A DNA stretch of 64,000 bases from JAFDZV01 sp964455525 (GCA_964455525.1 CAYVWR010000001.1:1188397-1252396), one strand, 5' to 3'. Numbered from the stretch's first letter, positions 1 to 8,907 are shown. Translations and numbers: made by a program. The notes: a model not told the origin generated them from the letters alone.

Positions 1-339
1 GATGGTATCCCGCCAATCGGCAAGCGTCATCTTGCCAAGCTCACCGCGCTGCCATATGCCGGCATTAAGCACCAGCAGATCAAGCCCGCCCCACGACTCC
101 TCGACCCGTTTCATCATCGTGCCAACCGAGCGTTCCTGGGTGATATCGGCCTTGAGCATCATATGCTCGAAATGGCGCCCGCCAAGCTCGCGCCCGAACG
201 TCTCGGCAGCATCTATATTGCTGCGATAATTGACGGCGACCCGTGCACCCGATGCCGCCAGTGCCACAGTGATCGCATGTCCTATCCCTCGCGTTCCCCC
301 GGTAACGAGCGCACGAACTCCGCTCAGATCCAGAACCAT
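1..339 (-). CDS. Short-chain dehydrogenase/reductase (partial)
   Basis: The first 113 residues are visible; the rest lies beyond the left edge. The N-terminus has the Rossmann nucleotide-binding motif TGGTRGIG at about residues 14-21, matching the SDR pattern TGxxxGxG, and the structural NAG motif (LLVLNAGIW) near residue 91. These mark a classical SDR that uses NAD(P)H to reduce or oxidise a carbonyl or hydroxyl group in the cytoplasm. The catalytic Ser-Tyr-Lys part is outside the window, so the substrate cannot be judged. FabG-like 3-oxoacyl-ACP reductases begin in the same way, so that is one possibility. It lies downstream of dnaB and a small unknown gene on the same strand, about 145 bases after the latter. 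Confidence 0.85.
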   Translation of the reverse strand, partial: MVLDLSGVRALVTGGTRGIGHAITVALAASGARVAVNYRSNIDAAETFGRELGGRHFEHMMLKADITQERSVGTMMKRVEESWGGLDLLVLNAGIWQRGELGKMTLADWRDTI

Positions 340-483
340 GATGGTTTCGCCCTGCTTGGATGATTTGGTTGAACTTGACTTGGATGCCAGGTGAATCCTG
401 ATACATACGCTCTGCACAGCAGAGACGATCAATTTGCATCACCCGTGCAGGAATCACAAATCCTTCCGGCAGAACCCTTGCTC

Positions 484-918
484 CTATCCATTCCCCTCCG
501 TACCATACTTTCGGTCGTTCTGTACAGTCTTGAGCACGCCAAGATCATGTGCCAGATCGATCAGGTTTCGCAGGCTTCCCTGCGTGGTCTGATAATACTG
601 TGTCTCGAAGCGCGCCACCTGCTCCTGATCGGCCTCGACCAATACCTTGGCAAGCAGATCGCGCACCGTCTCGACAGCGGACGTAAACTCCCGTTCCAGC
701 GTAGCATAACCTTCCCCCCCCGGCGATGTCTTTCGCAGCGTGGTATACAGGTTGTGAAGGTGGCGGCCATGAAAGATCAGCTCGTTCATCTCCTCGGACG
801 CTCCCATATCGGCAGCAAGTTCGAGAAGAACACCCATGTCATTGCGCTTCCTGAGTCCCTGACCTGAGGTATGGTCAAGGTAGTTGAGAACGTTCTCGGT
901 ATCAGAAGAAAGGGGCAT
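484..918 (-). CDS. Conserved-looking hypothetical protein, 144 aa
   Basis: I do not recognise this family. The product is 144 residues, starts with ATG, is soluble (no signal peptide or membrane segment) and reads as mostly alpha-helical, with long charged stretches such as the segment around LEREFTSAVETVRDLLAK. It has no catalytic motif I can name. It sits 51 bases downstream of dnaB on the same strand, so it probably shares that transcript. The reading frame is open throughout with codon use like its neighbours, and the long frame on the opposite strand looks like a shadow. Confidence 0.65.
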   Translation of the reverse strand: MPLSSDTENVLNYLDHTSGQGLRKRNDMGVLLELAADMGASEEMNELIFHGRHLHNLYTTLRKTSPGGEGYATLEREFTSAVETVRDLLAKVLVEADQEQVARFETQYYQTTQGSLRNLIDLAHDLGVLKTVQNDRKYGTEGNG

Positions 919-969
919 GGCACATCAGAAATTCTAGGGTTGCCTCCGTGCCGCAGAGATGGTCTCAGA

Positions 970-2472
970 TCAGAACGGAGCCTCCTCGTTGGAAGGAGGG
1001 AGATACTGCGGCGCATTATCGTACTGGAAGGCAAGGTTCTCGAAGCGCGCAAACTCCTTGACAAACGCGATCTTGGCAACGCCGGTAGGGCCGTTACGCT
1101 GCTTGCCGATAATCACCTCCGCGGTCCCCTCGGTCGGCATTCCATCCTCATCAACCGTGATACCGTAATACTCCGGCCGGTGGACAAACATGACCACGTC
1201 GGCATCCTGCTCGATGGAGCCGGATTCGCGCAGATCGCTCAACATCGGACGTTTATCACCACGCGACTCCACCGAACGGTTCAACTGGGAGAGCGCAATG
1301 ATCGGGATATCAAGCTCCTTGGCAAGCTGCTTCAGGCCGCGAGAGATCATCGAGATTTCACGCTCGCGGCTCTCCGCCTTGGGAGCATGCATAAGCTGAA
1401 GATAATCGATAACGATCATCTCGATATTATGCTCTCGTTTCATCAGCCGTGCCTTGGCACGCAACTCCATGATGCCGAGCGCCGGGGTATCGTCGATGTA
1501 CATAGGCGCCTCGGTAAGCCGATGGATCGTGGAAACGATCTGCTGCCAATGCTCGTTCTTGAGGTCGCCGGTACGCAGGCGATGCTGGTCCACCTTGGCT
1601 TCGGCCGAGATCAAACGCATCACAAGCTGTGTGGCCGACATTTCAAGCGAGAAGAATGCCACAGCCTTCTTATAATCGATCGCAGCATTGCGCGCCAGGC
1701 TCATAGCCAGCGCAGTCTTTCCCATCGATGGACGCGCGGCCAGAATGAGCAGATCGGACTTCTGAAACCCACCGGTAAGGGCGTCCAGTTTCACCAGACC
1801 ACCCGGCACGCCGATCACCCCGCCACCATCCTGATAGCGGCTGGAGATGCTCTCCAGCATCTCCACGGTCTCGAATGCCAGCCGCTTCATCGAATGGTAG
1901 GACCGATTATTGCGGCTTTCGGCGATCTCGAACATCTTCTGTTCGGCATGATCCACCTCCTCGAAGGCGTCGGAGGTCTCCGAATAACAGTTGCTTATCA
2001 CCTCCATCGCGGCCGAAATCAACCGGCGCTTGAGCGCCTTCTCGAAGACGATGCGCGCATGATACTCCACGTTGGCAGCCGTCGGAGTGCGCATGTTCAG
2101 CTCGGAGAGATAATGCGATCCTCCAACATCACCAAGCTTGCCGATACGGCGAAGCTCATCGTTGAGCGTGATGATGTCGATCGGCTGATTGCGCTCCGAA
2201 AGCGAGAGCATCGCCTGATAGATCAGGCGATGTGCCTCCCGATAAAACGAATCCGGGGGAAGAATCTGGATGACCTTGCTGGCAGCTTCCTTTTCGAGCA
2301 TCATCGCGCCGAGCACAGCCATCTCCGCTTCATTGGAATGCGGCGGTACCCGATCGGTCGAGGCCGATTCAAGATGGACGATCTTCTTGTTACGCCGTCC
2401 CGCGTTGAGCATCTTCTCAAGAGGATAACTCTCGTCGCTCCCTTCGTTTAAAATTCCTCCACCTGCAATCAA
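970..2472 (-). CDS. dnaB: Replicative DNA helicase DnaB
   Basis: This is the hexameric helicase that unwinds DNA ahead of the replisome. The N-terminal helical domain begins at RVPPHSNEAEMAVLGAM (about residue 41), the family's usual opening. The RecA-like C-terminal domain carries Walker A ARPSMGKTA (about 246-254) followed by the FFSLEMS motif, and later the SQLNR and EQDADVVMF segments typical of DnaB. Length (500 aa) is a little over the usual 450-480. The TTG start at 2472 has a GAGG Shine-Dalgarno-like sequence about 8 bases upstream. An ATG at 2412 would give a shorter tail and is a fair alternative. No intein is present. The gene reads away from a non-coding region with DnaA boxes. 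Confidence 0.96.
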   Translation of the reverse strand: MIAGGGILNEGSDESYPLEKMLNAGRRNKKIVHLESASTDRVPPHSNEAEMAVLGAMMLEKEAASKVIQILPPDSFYREAHRLIYQAMLSLSERNQPIDIITLNDELRRIGKLGDVGGSHYLSELNMRTPTAANVEYHARIVFEKALKRRLISAAMEVISNCYSETSDAFEEVDHAEQKMFEIAESRNNRSYHSMKRLAFETVEMLESISSRYQDGGGVIGVPGGLVKLDALTGGFQKSDLLILAARPSMGKTALAMSLARNAAIDYKKAVAFFSLEMSATQLVMRLISAEAKVDQHRLRTGDLKNEHWQQIVSTIHRLTEAPMYIDDTPALGIMELRAKARLMKREHNIEMIVIDYLQLMHAPKAESREREISMISRGLKQLAKELDIPIIALSQLNRSVESRGDKRPMLSDLRESGSIEQDADVVMFVHRPEYYGITVDEDGMPTEGTAEVIIGKQRNGPTGVAKIAFVKEFARFENLAFQYDNAPQYLPPSNEEAPF

Positions 2473-3312
2473 GCTTGTACCTCGTTCAGCTTCTTGGTTT
2501 TGGAAAGGGAACTGTAGCGCTCATATCGCATCCTTATGGTGCCTTTATGAAGGCCATGCCATCTATAACCGATCCTGATCCCGGGCAGCGACCGATCTGG
2601 GTGGTTCCACCCTCGAACAGCCGCCGACACATTCATGACAGGAGGTATTGGCACAATAGAACCTGGTACAAAGACTACGCCCAACGATACCAACCGGTCG
2701 CGGCAGAGCAACTTCGGGCCGCATACCCCACGAAGCGTTCTGAGGATATGAGATACCTGACGGAAGATCGCATGAAGAAGGCCGGCACGGCGCCAGCAGC
2801 CTTCGCTGCCGGGATGAAACCGTGTAATGATACGCTGGGAAAGGATGTCTGCGGCCGACGCCTGACCTGCCGGTACGGATAATGGCGAGCTAGAATCGGC
2901 CGAACATATCTTCGCTGTCTTCTCTGAAAAGAATCAGCCACTAGGAACCAGCAATCTTACGGGGATTGGTGCCGATTGCAAAACCGTTTCTTTCAACAAC
3001 TTTTCCACTGGATTATCCACAGGAACATTTGCATTGTGGATAACTACACCCTATAGGAGCAGTACAGCACAGTCAATTTCTTCCCTAACTTAGCTCCTGC
3101 TTCGGTAACAACGAAGCAAACGAAGTGTCATATACTGAAAGTAGCTCTTGAGGTATAATGCATCGGTAACACACTAAACCTTCACGTGTATTTTGTTCCA
3201 GACATGTGGAAAACTCCAGCGCCGGAATCCCTTTCCAGCCTCATCTACGACGTCCCGAAGCGGATGGTTCCGGCCCCTGAGAACCATGAATACCATTATG
3301 TGTACTAGAGAT
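2473..3312. other. Long non-coding region, candidate replication origin
   Basis: About 840 bases lie between the divergent dnaB and a lipoprotein gene. Short open frames here look random in composition. The right-hand part is AT-richer and holds two perfect DnaA boxes plus variants (given separately). There is a 7-bp hairpin TGCTTCG/CGAAGCA at 3098-3104 and 3112-3118, and a TATAAT hexamer at 3154-3159 that could be a -10 element for the plus-strand gene. No tRNA or other RNA gene was recognised. Confidence 0.5.
3001..3213. promoter_or_regulatory. DnaA-box cluster
   Basis: A perfect consensus DnaA box TTATCCACA lies at 3013-3021 and its exact reverse complement TGTGGATAA at 3035-3043, forming an inverted pair. 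A variant, TTTTCCACT, is at 3001-3009, and the reverse complement of TTTTCCACA is at 3205-3213. Four sites in about 210 bases between divergent genes, next to the replicative helicase gene, suggest oriC or a DnaA-controlled promoter. dnaA and dnaN are not in the window, so origin function is inference. Confidence 0.55.
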
Positions 3313-4050
3313 ATGAAATCGCTTTATTTCGCCCTGATTCTTCTGATCGGCATCGGCACGATCGGTTGTGGCCGAACCGATATCCCCAGCGGGCCGAGCA
3401 GCGGCAATATCCCATTCGGGCTTATCATTCCGGGCAATCGTCCCAGCGCCGACTACCACGCGGTGAGCGGCGTGATTACCCGCATGGTATCCTCAACCGT
3501 TGGCGATAGTATCGTGGACAGCCCCCAGATGCTCTTCTATGCACAGTTCACAACGTCCCCGATAGCACCGATGATGGCCTCTGTGTCGCTTAATGGCAGC
3601 GACCTGGACCATCATATGAACACCGATACACTCCGTCTTTCCCGCACCCCGAGCCTCAGCATCTATGGCGATAACACCTGGCAACTGACCGACTCCGGCA
3701 ACGCAACACAGAGCTATCTGATGCCGAAGATCGACATCATCGAGACGCTCTCGCCGTTTGATACCCGCTCCTCGGTCCGAGGTGATACCGATCTGGTACT
3801 CCGCTGGAACCGGCCCACGCTTGCCTCCTCCGCAATACACATCTACTGGAAAGCCCCGAACGGCACCTACGAAAAGGTTGTCCCCGATTATCCCGGCACC
3901 CATCAGATCCCAAAACTGGAGATCAACAAGCTTCGCGGCAAGGGACAGGTCGTTATCACGCGATATTATTACCTGCCACAGAAATTCAAGGAACGGACGG
4001 TGATGATCACACGCATCGCACAGCGGATATTCACCATCGAGGTACAGTAG
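3313..4050 (+). CDS. Secreted lipoprotein of unknown function
   Basis: A 245-residue protein starting MKSLYFALILLIGIG, with a hydrophobic signal segment ending in the lipobox TIGC, so lipidation is expected at Cys19. The mature part is beta-rich. It contains a stretch resembling an immunoglobulin-like fold (DTDLVLRWNRP through AIHIYWKAPNGTYEKVV), in which DLVLRWNRP resembles the opening of carbohydrate- or matrix-binding beta-sandwiches. I cannot name a family. The frame is open further upstream, but this ATG gives a clean lipoprotein signal; another ATG at 3286 is possible. It is the first of three plus-strand envelope genes, and a hairpin at 4065-4095 follows its stop. Confidence 0.75.
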   Translation: MKSLYFALILLIGIGTIGCGRTDIPSGPSSGNIPFGLIIPGNRPSADYHAVSGVITRMVSSTVGDSIVDSPQMLFYAQFTTSPIAPMMASVSLNGSDLDHHMNTDTLRLSRTPSLSIYGDNTWQLTDSGNATQSYLMPKIDIIETLSPFDTRSSVRGDTDLVLRWNRPTLASSAIHIYWKAPNGTYEKVVPDYPGTHQIPKLEINKLRGKGQVVITRYYYLPQKFKERTVMITRIAQRIFTIEVQ

Positions 4051-4064
4051 TTTCAGCAGCATCA

Positions 4065-4101
4065 GGGGCTTGGGCAACACTCTGGTCCCAGCCCCCTTTC
4101 C
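4065..4101 (+). terminator. Terminator-like hairpin after the lipoprotein gene
   Basis: GGGGCTTGGG (4065-4074) pairs with CCCAGCCCC (4087-4095) with one bulged T, followed by the pyrimidine-rich CCTTTCC. It starts 14 bases after the stop codon at 4050. Confidence 0.5.
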
Positions 4102-4231
4102 AGCATGAATTTGTGCGTTTCACCTCCTTTTCCATACATTCGCCCGATCCCACCATGAAGAGTTCACGATAGTAGACAAGCCAGGCTCTTCATGCATCCC
4201 ATCCATTAGTCCTCTCAGGGTACCATCCCAG

Positions 4232-5119
4232 ATGAACGCGTGCCGTTTGTACATTCTGCTTGTTCTGCTCCTTCTGGTTGTGGGACATGCCTTTGCCAGT
4301 GGTGGAGCGTGGAATCGCAGAAAGGGGGGCTATTATATGAAATTCGGGCTCACTTCGATTACAGCGGAACAGGGCTTTGGGTACGACGGGCGCCTCCAGC
4401 CTCTGTTCAGCGATACGGTCAACTTCCACGGAGGTGATTTCGGCGTTACCGATCTTACCATCTACGGCGAATACGGGGTTACCGACTGGCTCACCGGCGT
4501 GATATCGACACAGTACAAGGTGGCCGTGCGGCAGGGGGAATATCGTCCCACCGGCCGTGACTCCACGGCCTCGGCAAGCGGGCTGGGCGATCTCTGGATG
4601 GGGGCACGGCTGAAGCTGCTGCCGGATGACGAACCGATCGTGGCAACGCTCACCCTGGGGTGGAAACTCCCGACCGGCTCGCCATTGCAGGATATCCCGC
4701 TTGGCACGGGCGTGGTCGATTACGAAGCGGTGGCGGCCGTAGGCACCAGTTTTCCCGCGTTCTCGGATCTCTACGGCTACGCACAGCTATCAGGCGGCTA
4801 CCGCATACGAAATAGCGCAGCAAATGAACTCAACATTCTGGCAGAAGCAGGGGTGAATCTGAGCAAGATGCTGCTGATACATGGAGTGCTCGACGGCAGC
4901 TATTCCATGGCAGATTTCGGGCCTGCCATCGGCGATCCGGGTAATATGGAACTGCTTGGCCGATTCAAGAACGATCAGTCGTTCACCCGCTGGCGACTTG
5001 GCATGATCTATTCCATCGGCGAGGATATGGATCTCAACCTTGACTACGAGAAATATGTCTCCGGGCGCAATATCATCTCCGGCTCCGGTATAGCGATCGG
5101 GATAGCGTGGAAGCGATAG
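4232..5119 (+). CDS. Outer-membrane beta-barrel protein with signal peptide
   Basis: A 295-residue protein. The N-terminus has a cleavable signal peptide (about residues 1-22, strongly hydrophobic LLVLLLLVVG then HAFA). The mature chain is made of short amphipathic strands separated by Gly/Asp turns (for example YGEYGVTDWLTGVIS, LGDLWMGARLKLL, LTLGWKLPTGS). This pattern is seen in the transporter/porin-like barrels often annotated near the MetA-pathway-of-phenol family. It ends IGIAWKR, with the terminal strand close to the C-terminus as expected for barrel assembly. No substrate can be inferred. The start codon is the ATG at 4232; upstream sequence has no strong Shine-Dalgarno site. Confidence 0.75.
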   Translation: MNACRLYILLVLLLLVVGHAFASGGAWNRRKGGYYMKFGLTSITAEQGFGYDGRLQPLFSDTVNFHGGDFGVTDLTIYGEYGVTDWLTGVISTQYKVAVRQGEYRPTGRDSTASASGLGDLWMGARLKLLPDDEPIVATLTLGWKLPTGSPLQDIPLGTGVVDYEAVAAVGTSFPAFSDLYGYAQLSGGYRIRNSAANELNILAEAGVNLSKMLLIHGVLDGSYSMADFGPAIGDPGNMELLGRFKNDQSFTRWRLGMIYSIGEDMDLNLDYEKYVSGRNIISGSGIAIGIAWKR

Positions 5120-5379
5120 CAAGCCGTTGCAGAGGGCCGAATCAAGAGCGCTCCTCTCCCCCCTTTGCCCACCACCGTTGCCTATCCCCGGCATGACGTT
5201 CCTCTCCATCCGCATCTCCTCTGTGCCGCCCCGACCGGGCTGGCTCCCCCCTCTCCGACTCTCCGGCCCATTTCATAAATCCTGGTGCCATCCTGCCACC
5301 CATGCTAATTCTGGCCTACCCTTTGATCTATCCTTATTGGGAACGAATGGTACTATCCGTCAATTATGAGGATGAGACG

Positions 5380-5568
5380 ATGCACGGAAAGAATGGATAC
5401 TATATCGCGCAGAGTGTGATGGCCCTCATACTCGTCCTGCTGGCCACAACAGCCGCAGGCTGTGATATCATCGGCGGCATATTCAAGGCAGGTCTGTGGG
5501 TAGGTGTGGTTGTGGTAGCGGTGGTCGTTATCGGCATCATCCTTCTGATACGACTGTTCAAGCGCTGA
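5380..5568 (+). CDS. Tiny membrane lipoprotein (IIGGIFKAGxWVG type)
   Basis: The product is 62 residues. The first hydrophobic segment ends in TTAAGC, a lipobox, with Cys at about residue 28. Then comes the stretch DIIGGIFKAGLWVG, followed by a second hydrophobic helix (VVVVAVVVIGIILLIRL) and a basic tail. From memory, very similar small proteins with a conserved GIFKAGxWxG segment are widespread in Bacteroidota and are sometimes mislabelled phosphatidate cytidylyltransferase; they are far too short for that enzyme. Role unknown, probably in the envelope. The ATG at 5380 is preceded by GAGG at 5369-5372. A perfect inverted repeat follows downstream. Confidence 0.75.
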   Translation: MHGKNGYYIAQSVMALILVLLATTAAGCDIIGGIFKAGLWVGVVVVAVVVIGIILLIRLFKR

Positions 5569-5637
5569 GCGGAGGTGTGGCGGGGCGCAGTGATATCGGA
5601 AACAGGGTAAGAGGAACAATGCCTACAAGAATGAACT

Positions 5638-5679
5638 ATGCAATGGGATCAGGTGCCCGGTGCCCCGATCCCATTGCAT
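5638..5679. terminator. Perfect 13-bp inverted repeat between convergent genes
   Basis: ATGCAATGGGATC (5638-5650) and GATCCCATTGCAT (5667-5679) are exact reverse complements with a 16-base loop. It lies between the plus-strand tiny lipoprotein gene ending at 5568 and the minus-strand lipoprotein gene ending at 5710. No strong T-tract follows on either side, so it is a likely but not certain bidirectional terminator. Confidence 0.5.
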
Positions 5680-5709
5680 GGTCGCGTAGAATTTGCAACG
5701 GCGCTACGG

Positions 5710-6345
5710 CTATTGGCGCGTCTGTGCCGACTCGATCCTCCATCCTGCCGGCGTGCGTTTCAGGCGCACCCAACGCGTCTCTGCCTCTCCTGTATCTCCC
5801 AATGGCACCAGAACTACGGCAATAACATGCTCGGCGCCATCCGGCTCGACCTCTAGCAGTTTCGACCGCTCATACTCGCTACGATCGCCTCCATCCGCCT
5901 CCGGTATCCATATCCTGCCATCGCGTGCCACCACGCCGAATTCCGTCAGCAGAGTGTCGATCGCTGTTGTGGTATAGACCGGTTCGAACCAGCTCCGTAC
6001 ATCCTTCATCGTCGCAATCTTTGCCGTGTCGAGCGCGAGCAGAACACCATCTCCGGTTGTACGTCGCTCGGCGGTTGCCAGCCCACGTATTCCCCAGTAA
6101 AGCTCCGACTCATGTGCCAGCAGAGCAGCAATCTCGCGCTCGGTGATGAAGCCGCTGCGTTCAACGGCTATGGAATCACTGATCCTGCTTCTGGCCCTGG
6201 AGAGCATATGCCCTCGAACGGCGGTGCTTTCAGGATCACCGGGCTGGCTACGATGGCCGCCGGATGAATCGCCGCATGCAGATGCCAACACGGCGGCCAC
6301 AAGCAGAACCGCCCAGCGGGACGTTACCACAATTCTATCATTCAT
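5710..6345 (-). CDS. Lipoprotein of unknown function, 211 aa
   Basis: The signal sequence (about residues 4-23, VVTSRWAVLLVAAVLASA) is followed by Cys24 in a good lipobox (LASAC), so the product should be a lipid-anchored periplasmic or outer-membrane protein. The mature region is soluble and mixed alpha/beta, with a basic helix near the start (RARSRISDSIAVER) and an end resembling small NTF2/DUF4348-like folds (VRLKRTPAGWRIESAQ). The latter, a hydrophobic strand with a Trp-Arg-Ile end, is common in such domains, but this assignment is weak. The ATG overlaps the stop of a short upstream frame by four bases (ATGA); I could not support that upstream frame as a gene. Confidence 0.7.
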   Translation of the reverse strand: MNDRIVVTSRWAVLLVAAVLASACGDSSGGHRSQPGDPESTAVRGHMLSRARSRISDSIAVERSGFITEREIAALLAHESELYWGIRGLATAERRTTGDGVLLALDTAKIATMKDVRSWFEPVYTTTAIDTLLTEFGVVARDGRIWIPEADGGDRSEYERSKLLEVEPDGAEHVIAVVLVPLGDTGEAETRWVRLKRTPAGWRIESAQTRQ

Positions 6346-6541
6346 TGCCTATCGCACTGGTAAATACGTACCGATGCCGAAAATGCGACATCTGAGGGGA
6401 AGGCCAGCAGGGAATCGCCACTGACCTGTACGACAAAGAGCACAGGCTGTTCACCTACTGCGACGAAGGGGTTTTCCGACCGCAGAATCGAGCGACGGAG
6501 GCTCGCATACCAAGCAATGTACAATATTCCGATAACTGCTC

Positions 6542-7816
6542 TTAACGGATAAGATGGATCAGAAGCCCCACAAGGCCGCCGATAAACGTTCCGTTCAAGC
6601 GGATATACTGTAGATCCTTGCCAAGGTTCAGCTCCAGCTCCTGAGAAAGCTGTTGCGCGTCCCATGCATCCACCACCCGCTGTATCAGGCTCCCGATCGC
6701 GTGATGATTGCTGTTGAGCACGGAAATCACCCCCTTGCGGAGACGATCATCGAGGGTCTCCTGAAGCTCTGCATCCTCTCGCAGTTTGCCATGGAAGGAA
6801 TCCACCGCACGCATGGCATATCCGCGGATCGTGGAATCAGGCTGTTCGATATCGTTCAGAATCCATTCTTTTGCCTGCGACCAGAACCCGGCGATAGAAC
6901 TTCGCAACCCTGGATGCCCCACCAGATCGTTCTTCCAGTCGTTGATACGCGTTATCCATTCAGGATCATTCTTCAGCTTGTCGGCCCATTCCCGTACACG
7001 GGCATTGAGATCGGCACGAAGGGGATGATAGGGATCGTCGGCAGCCTGGTTCAGCACCTCGATAAGGGCCGTAAGCGTCTGATCGGTAGCACGCTCGATA
7101 ACAGCAGCCGGCACCAGACGGCTTCCCCACTTCAAGGTACGCTCCACCGAGCGCTCGATGAACTGATGGATGATCTCACGCCGTGTGGGAACCCACGCGG
7201 CAACCTGATGCAGTCCCTGATCGATAAGCTCGTTATGTTTCCCGCTGGCTATCATCATATCAAGCCCTCCCCCCAAAATGCCGGCGGCATCGAACTCGCG
7301 TAGCCGTCGCGACGCCATCTCGGCGATCATCGTCTCTATCTGCTCATCGTTCAACGTTCGTACAATCGCGGCAAGTCCTTCGGCAAGCCATCCGGCGGTG
7401 CGCACCCGATGCTCCTCCGGTTCCAGATAGCCAAGCACGGCACGCGATGCGGAAAACCGGCCGATCTCCTGCGAAAGATTCTCCACCGAGAGCAATCGTG
7501 TCTCCACAAAGTTCCCAAGATTCCGCCCGATCTCATTCTTTTTGCGCGGAATGATCGCAGTATGCCAGATGGGAATGCCGAGCGGATGGCGAAAAAGCGC
7601 CACCACGGCAAACCAGTCGGCCAGGGCACCGACCATTGCGGCCTCGGCAAACGCATTGACATGATCCCAGCGGACCACCCAGAAGATGGCCCGGGTGCCA
7701 AGGGACTCGGTAACAAAGAAGATGACAGTCATCAGGAGAAACGCCCCTGTGGCTATCATCTTCATACGCCGCAATGCACGGCGCTTTTCATCGGCATCAG
7801 GTGTTAGAACAGCCAT
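6542..7816 (-). CDS. DUF445 family inner-membrane protein (YjiN-like)
   Basis: A 424-residue protein with the layout of the DUF445 family. A first membrane helix lies at about residues 20-40 and is followed by the family's hallmark WDHVNAFAEAAMVGALADWFAVVALFRHPLG segment (about 50-80, key motif ADWFAVVALFRHP) and IPRKKNEIGRNLGNFV. A long helical, probably periplasmic or cytoplasmic region comes next, and a final hydrophobic helix (NGTFIGGLVGLLIHLIR) sits at the very C-terminus. Both ends are membrane-embedded, which is normal for the family. Function is unknown; members are widespread in bacteria. It is transcribed toward the lipoprotein gene, with about 200 bases between them. Confidence 0.93.
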   Translation of the reverse strand: MAVLTPDADEKRRALRRMKMIATGAFLLMTVIFFVTESLGTRAIFWVVRWDHVNAFAEAAMVGALADWFAVVALFRHPLGIPIWHTAIIPRKKNEIGRNLGNFVETRLLSVENLSQEIGRFSASRAVLGYLEPEEHRVRTAGWLAEGLAAIVRTLNDEQIETMIAEMASRRLREFDAAGILGGGLDMMIASGKHNELIDQGLHQVAAWVPTRREIIHQFIERSVERTLKWGSRLVPAAVIERATDQTLTALIEVLNQAADDPYHPLRADLNARVREWADKLKNDPEWITRINDWKNDLVGHPGLRSSIAGFWSQAKEWILNDIEQPDSTIRGYAMRAVDSFHGKLREDAELQETLDDRLRKGVISVLNSNHHAIGSLIQRVVDAWDAQQLSQELELNLGKDLQYIRLNGTFIGGLVGLLIHLIR

Positions 7817-8228
7817 TACCAGAACTGATAAGCATATGGCGCGTCAGAGAGCACACTGGCCCGGCTTCTATGCTGAAACTTCAGCCTGAACCGGCACAAG
7901 GCAGATCCGTCCACGCCAGGAAAATCGGATGCGTCATGTGACAACGGGATCATCTACGGCAAATCATGCCACGACGTTGCAATCGGCAGCACAACCCGTA
8001 CGATCCGAATCCGCGAGCACTGCACAAACCGAGGGTGTAAGGAGGCGTGAGGTGAAGGCATAGGACAGCAGACGAGCCTCATCACAGGCTCGGCAGGTAA
8101 CAAGAGAAACCGGGACAACGAGCGCACTGGCCGGGGCCTGTATGATGATGCTCATCATCGGGCACCGGACCGCTGCATTGCCAATCACCCTGAATCCGAT
8201 GCTCTGAAACACGGACCGTCTCGGCGTC
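7817..8228. other. Non-coding stretch, nothing recognised
   Basis: About 410 bases between two minus-strand genes. A short minus-strand frame at 7964-8212 (82 codons, rich in Cys and Arg, no start signal) looks like chance. I see no RNA gene, terminator or repeat. Confidence 0.4.
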
Positions 8229-8738
8229 CTACTCCCCGATAAGCCCGCGCCCGGACTTGGTCAGACGCCCTTCCTGTTTCAGCCTGTTCAGAGCTGCATC
8301 GAGCACGCCATTCAGGAAGATCCCTGATTTATCGGTGGAATAACGCTTGGCGATCTCGATCGCCTCGTTGATCGTCACCTTTGTCGGAATCTCTGGAAAG
8401 AACAGCATTTCGGTAAGACCGATGCGGAGCAGCACCTTGTCGATCGGCGCAATCCGCTGAAAATCCCAGTTTTCCGCAAGTGATATGATGATCTCGTCGC
8501 ACTCGTTGGAGTGGTTGAAAACGCGGAGCATAAGTTTCTGCGCAAACTCGAAGAGCTCCGCATGGTCCTTGAACTCCGGATACACAAGACGAGATGCAAG
8601 GAAATCGATCGTCTCCCCTCCGACACTTCGCCCTATCTCATAGGCATAGAGTGCCTGCATGGCGCGCTCGCGTACCAGGCGTCGGTTAGGAACCGGATGT
8701 TCCGCTTCTTCGTCGTCAAAGATATGTACTGAACTCAT
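8229..8738 (-). CDS. nusB: Transcription antitermination factor NusB
   Basis: NusB binds boxA RNA together with S10 (NusE) and supports antitermination of rRNA transcription. The start at 8738 gives MSSVHIFDDEE and puts the family opening NRRLVRERAMQALYAYEIG near residues 17-35. The conserved C-terminal half has the segment IAPIDKVLLRIGLTEML, PTKVTINEAIEIAKRYS and SGIFLNGVLDA, all classic NusB signatures. Length is about 169 residues, slightly longer than the E. coli form owing to a short tail. The frame extends further upstream, but that part is Arg-rich and unlike any NusB, so I take the internal ATG. It appears to be transcribed alone. Confidence 0.95.
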   Translation of the reverse strand: MSSVHIFDDEEAEHPVPNRRLVRERAMQALYAYEIGRSVGGETIDFLASRLVYPEFKDHAELFEFAQKLMLRVFNHSNECDEIIISLAENWDFQRIAPIDKVLLRIGLTEMLFFPEIPTKVTINEAIEIAKRYSTDKSGIFLNGVLDAALNRLKQEGRLTKSGRGLIGE

Positions 8739-8879
8739 ACAACTATCCGCACAATCGCCCGGTTGCAGGCCGCCTGAGAGGCGCCCCGGCCGGGAACGAT
8801 GGAAAAGAACTAGACGATACAATGGACCGATATGATGTCTGCCTCCGTCCCGCCGGGCACGGCGCAACCATACATTCGG

Positions 8880-8907
8880 ATGCCTAAACTACGGCTTTGC
8901 GCCGTAG
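8880..8907 (-). terminator. Hairpin terminator of the ATPase/DUF218 operon
   Basis: CTACGGC (8889-8895) pairs with GCCGTAG (8901-8907) around a 5-base loop. Reading on the minus strand the stem is followed by TTTAGG. It lies about 90 bases past the stop of the DUF218 gene. Confidence 0.5.

Noticed and set aside
871..2451. A 526-codon open frame on the plus strand opposite dnaB
   Set aside because: It is the antisense shadow of dnaB; its translation is His/Arg-rich and matches no family, while the minus strand has all DnaB motifs.
2475..2882. A 135-codon plus-strand frame upstream of the DnaA boxes
   Set aside because: Random-looking composition, no start signal and no family likeness; the region is better read as non-coding.
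6342..6524. A short minus-strand frame whose TGA overlaps the ATG of the lipoprotein gene
   Set aside because: The overlap is suggestive, but the only starts are a TTG without Shine-Dalgarno sequence or an ATG deep inside the DUF445 gene, and the protein resembles nothing.
7964..8212. An 82-codon minus-strand frame between DUF445 and nusB
   Set aside because: Cys/Arg-rich, no start signal, no hydrophobic pattern of a real membrane protein.
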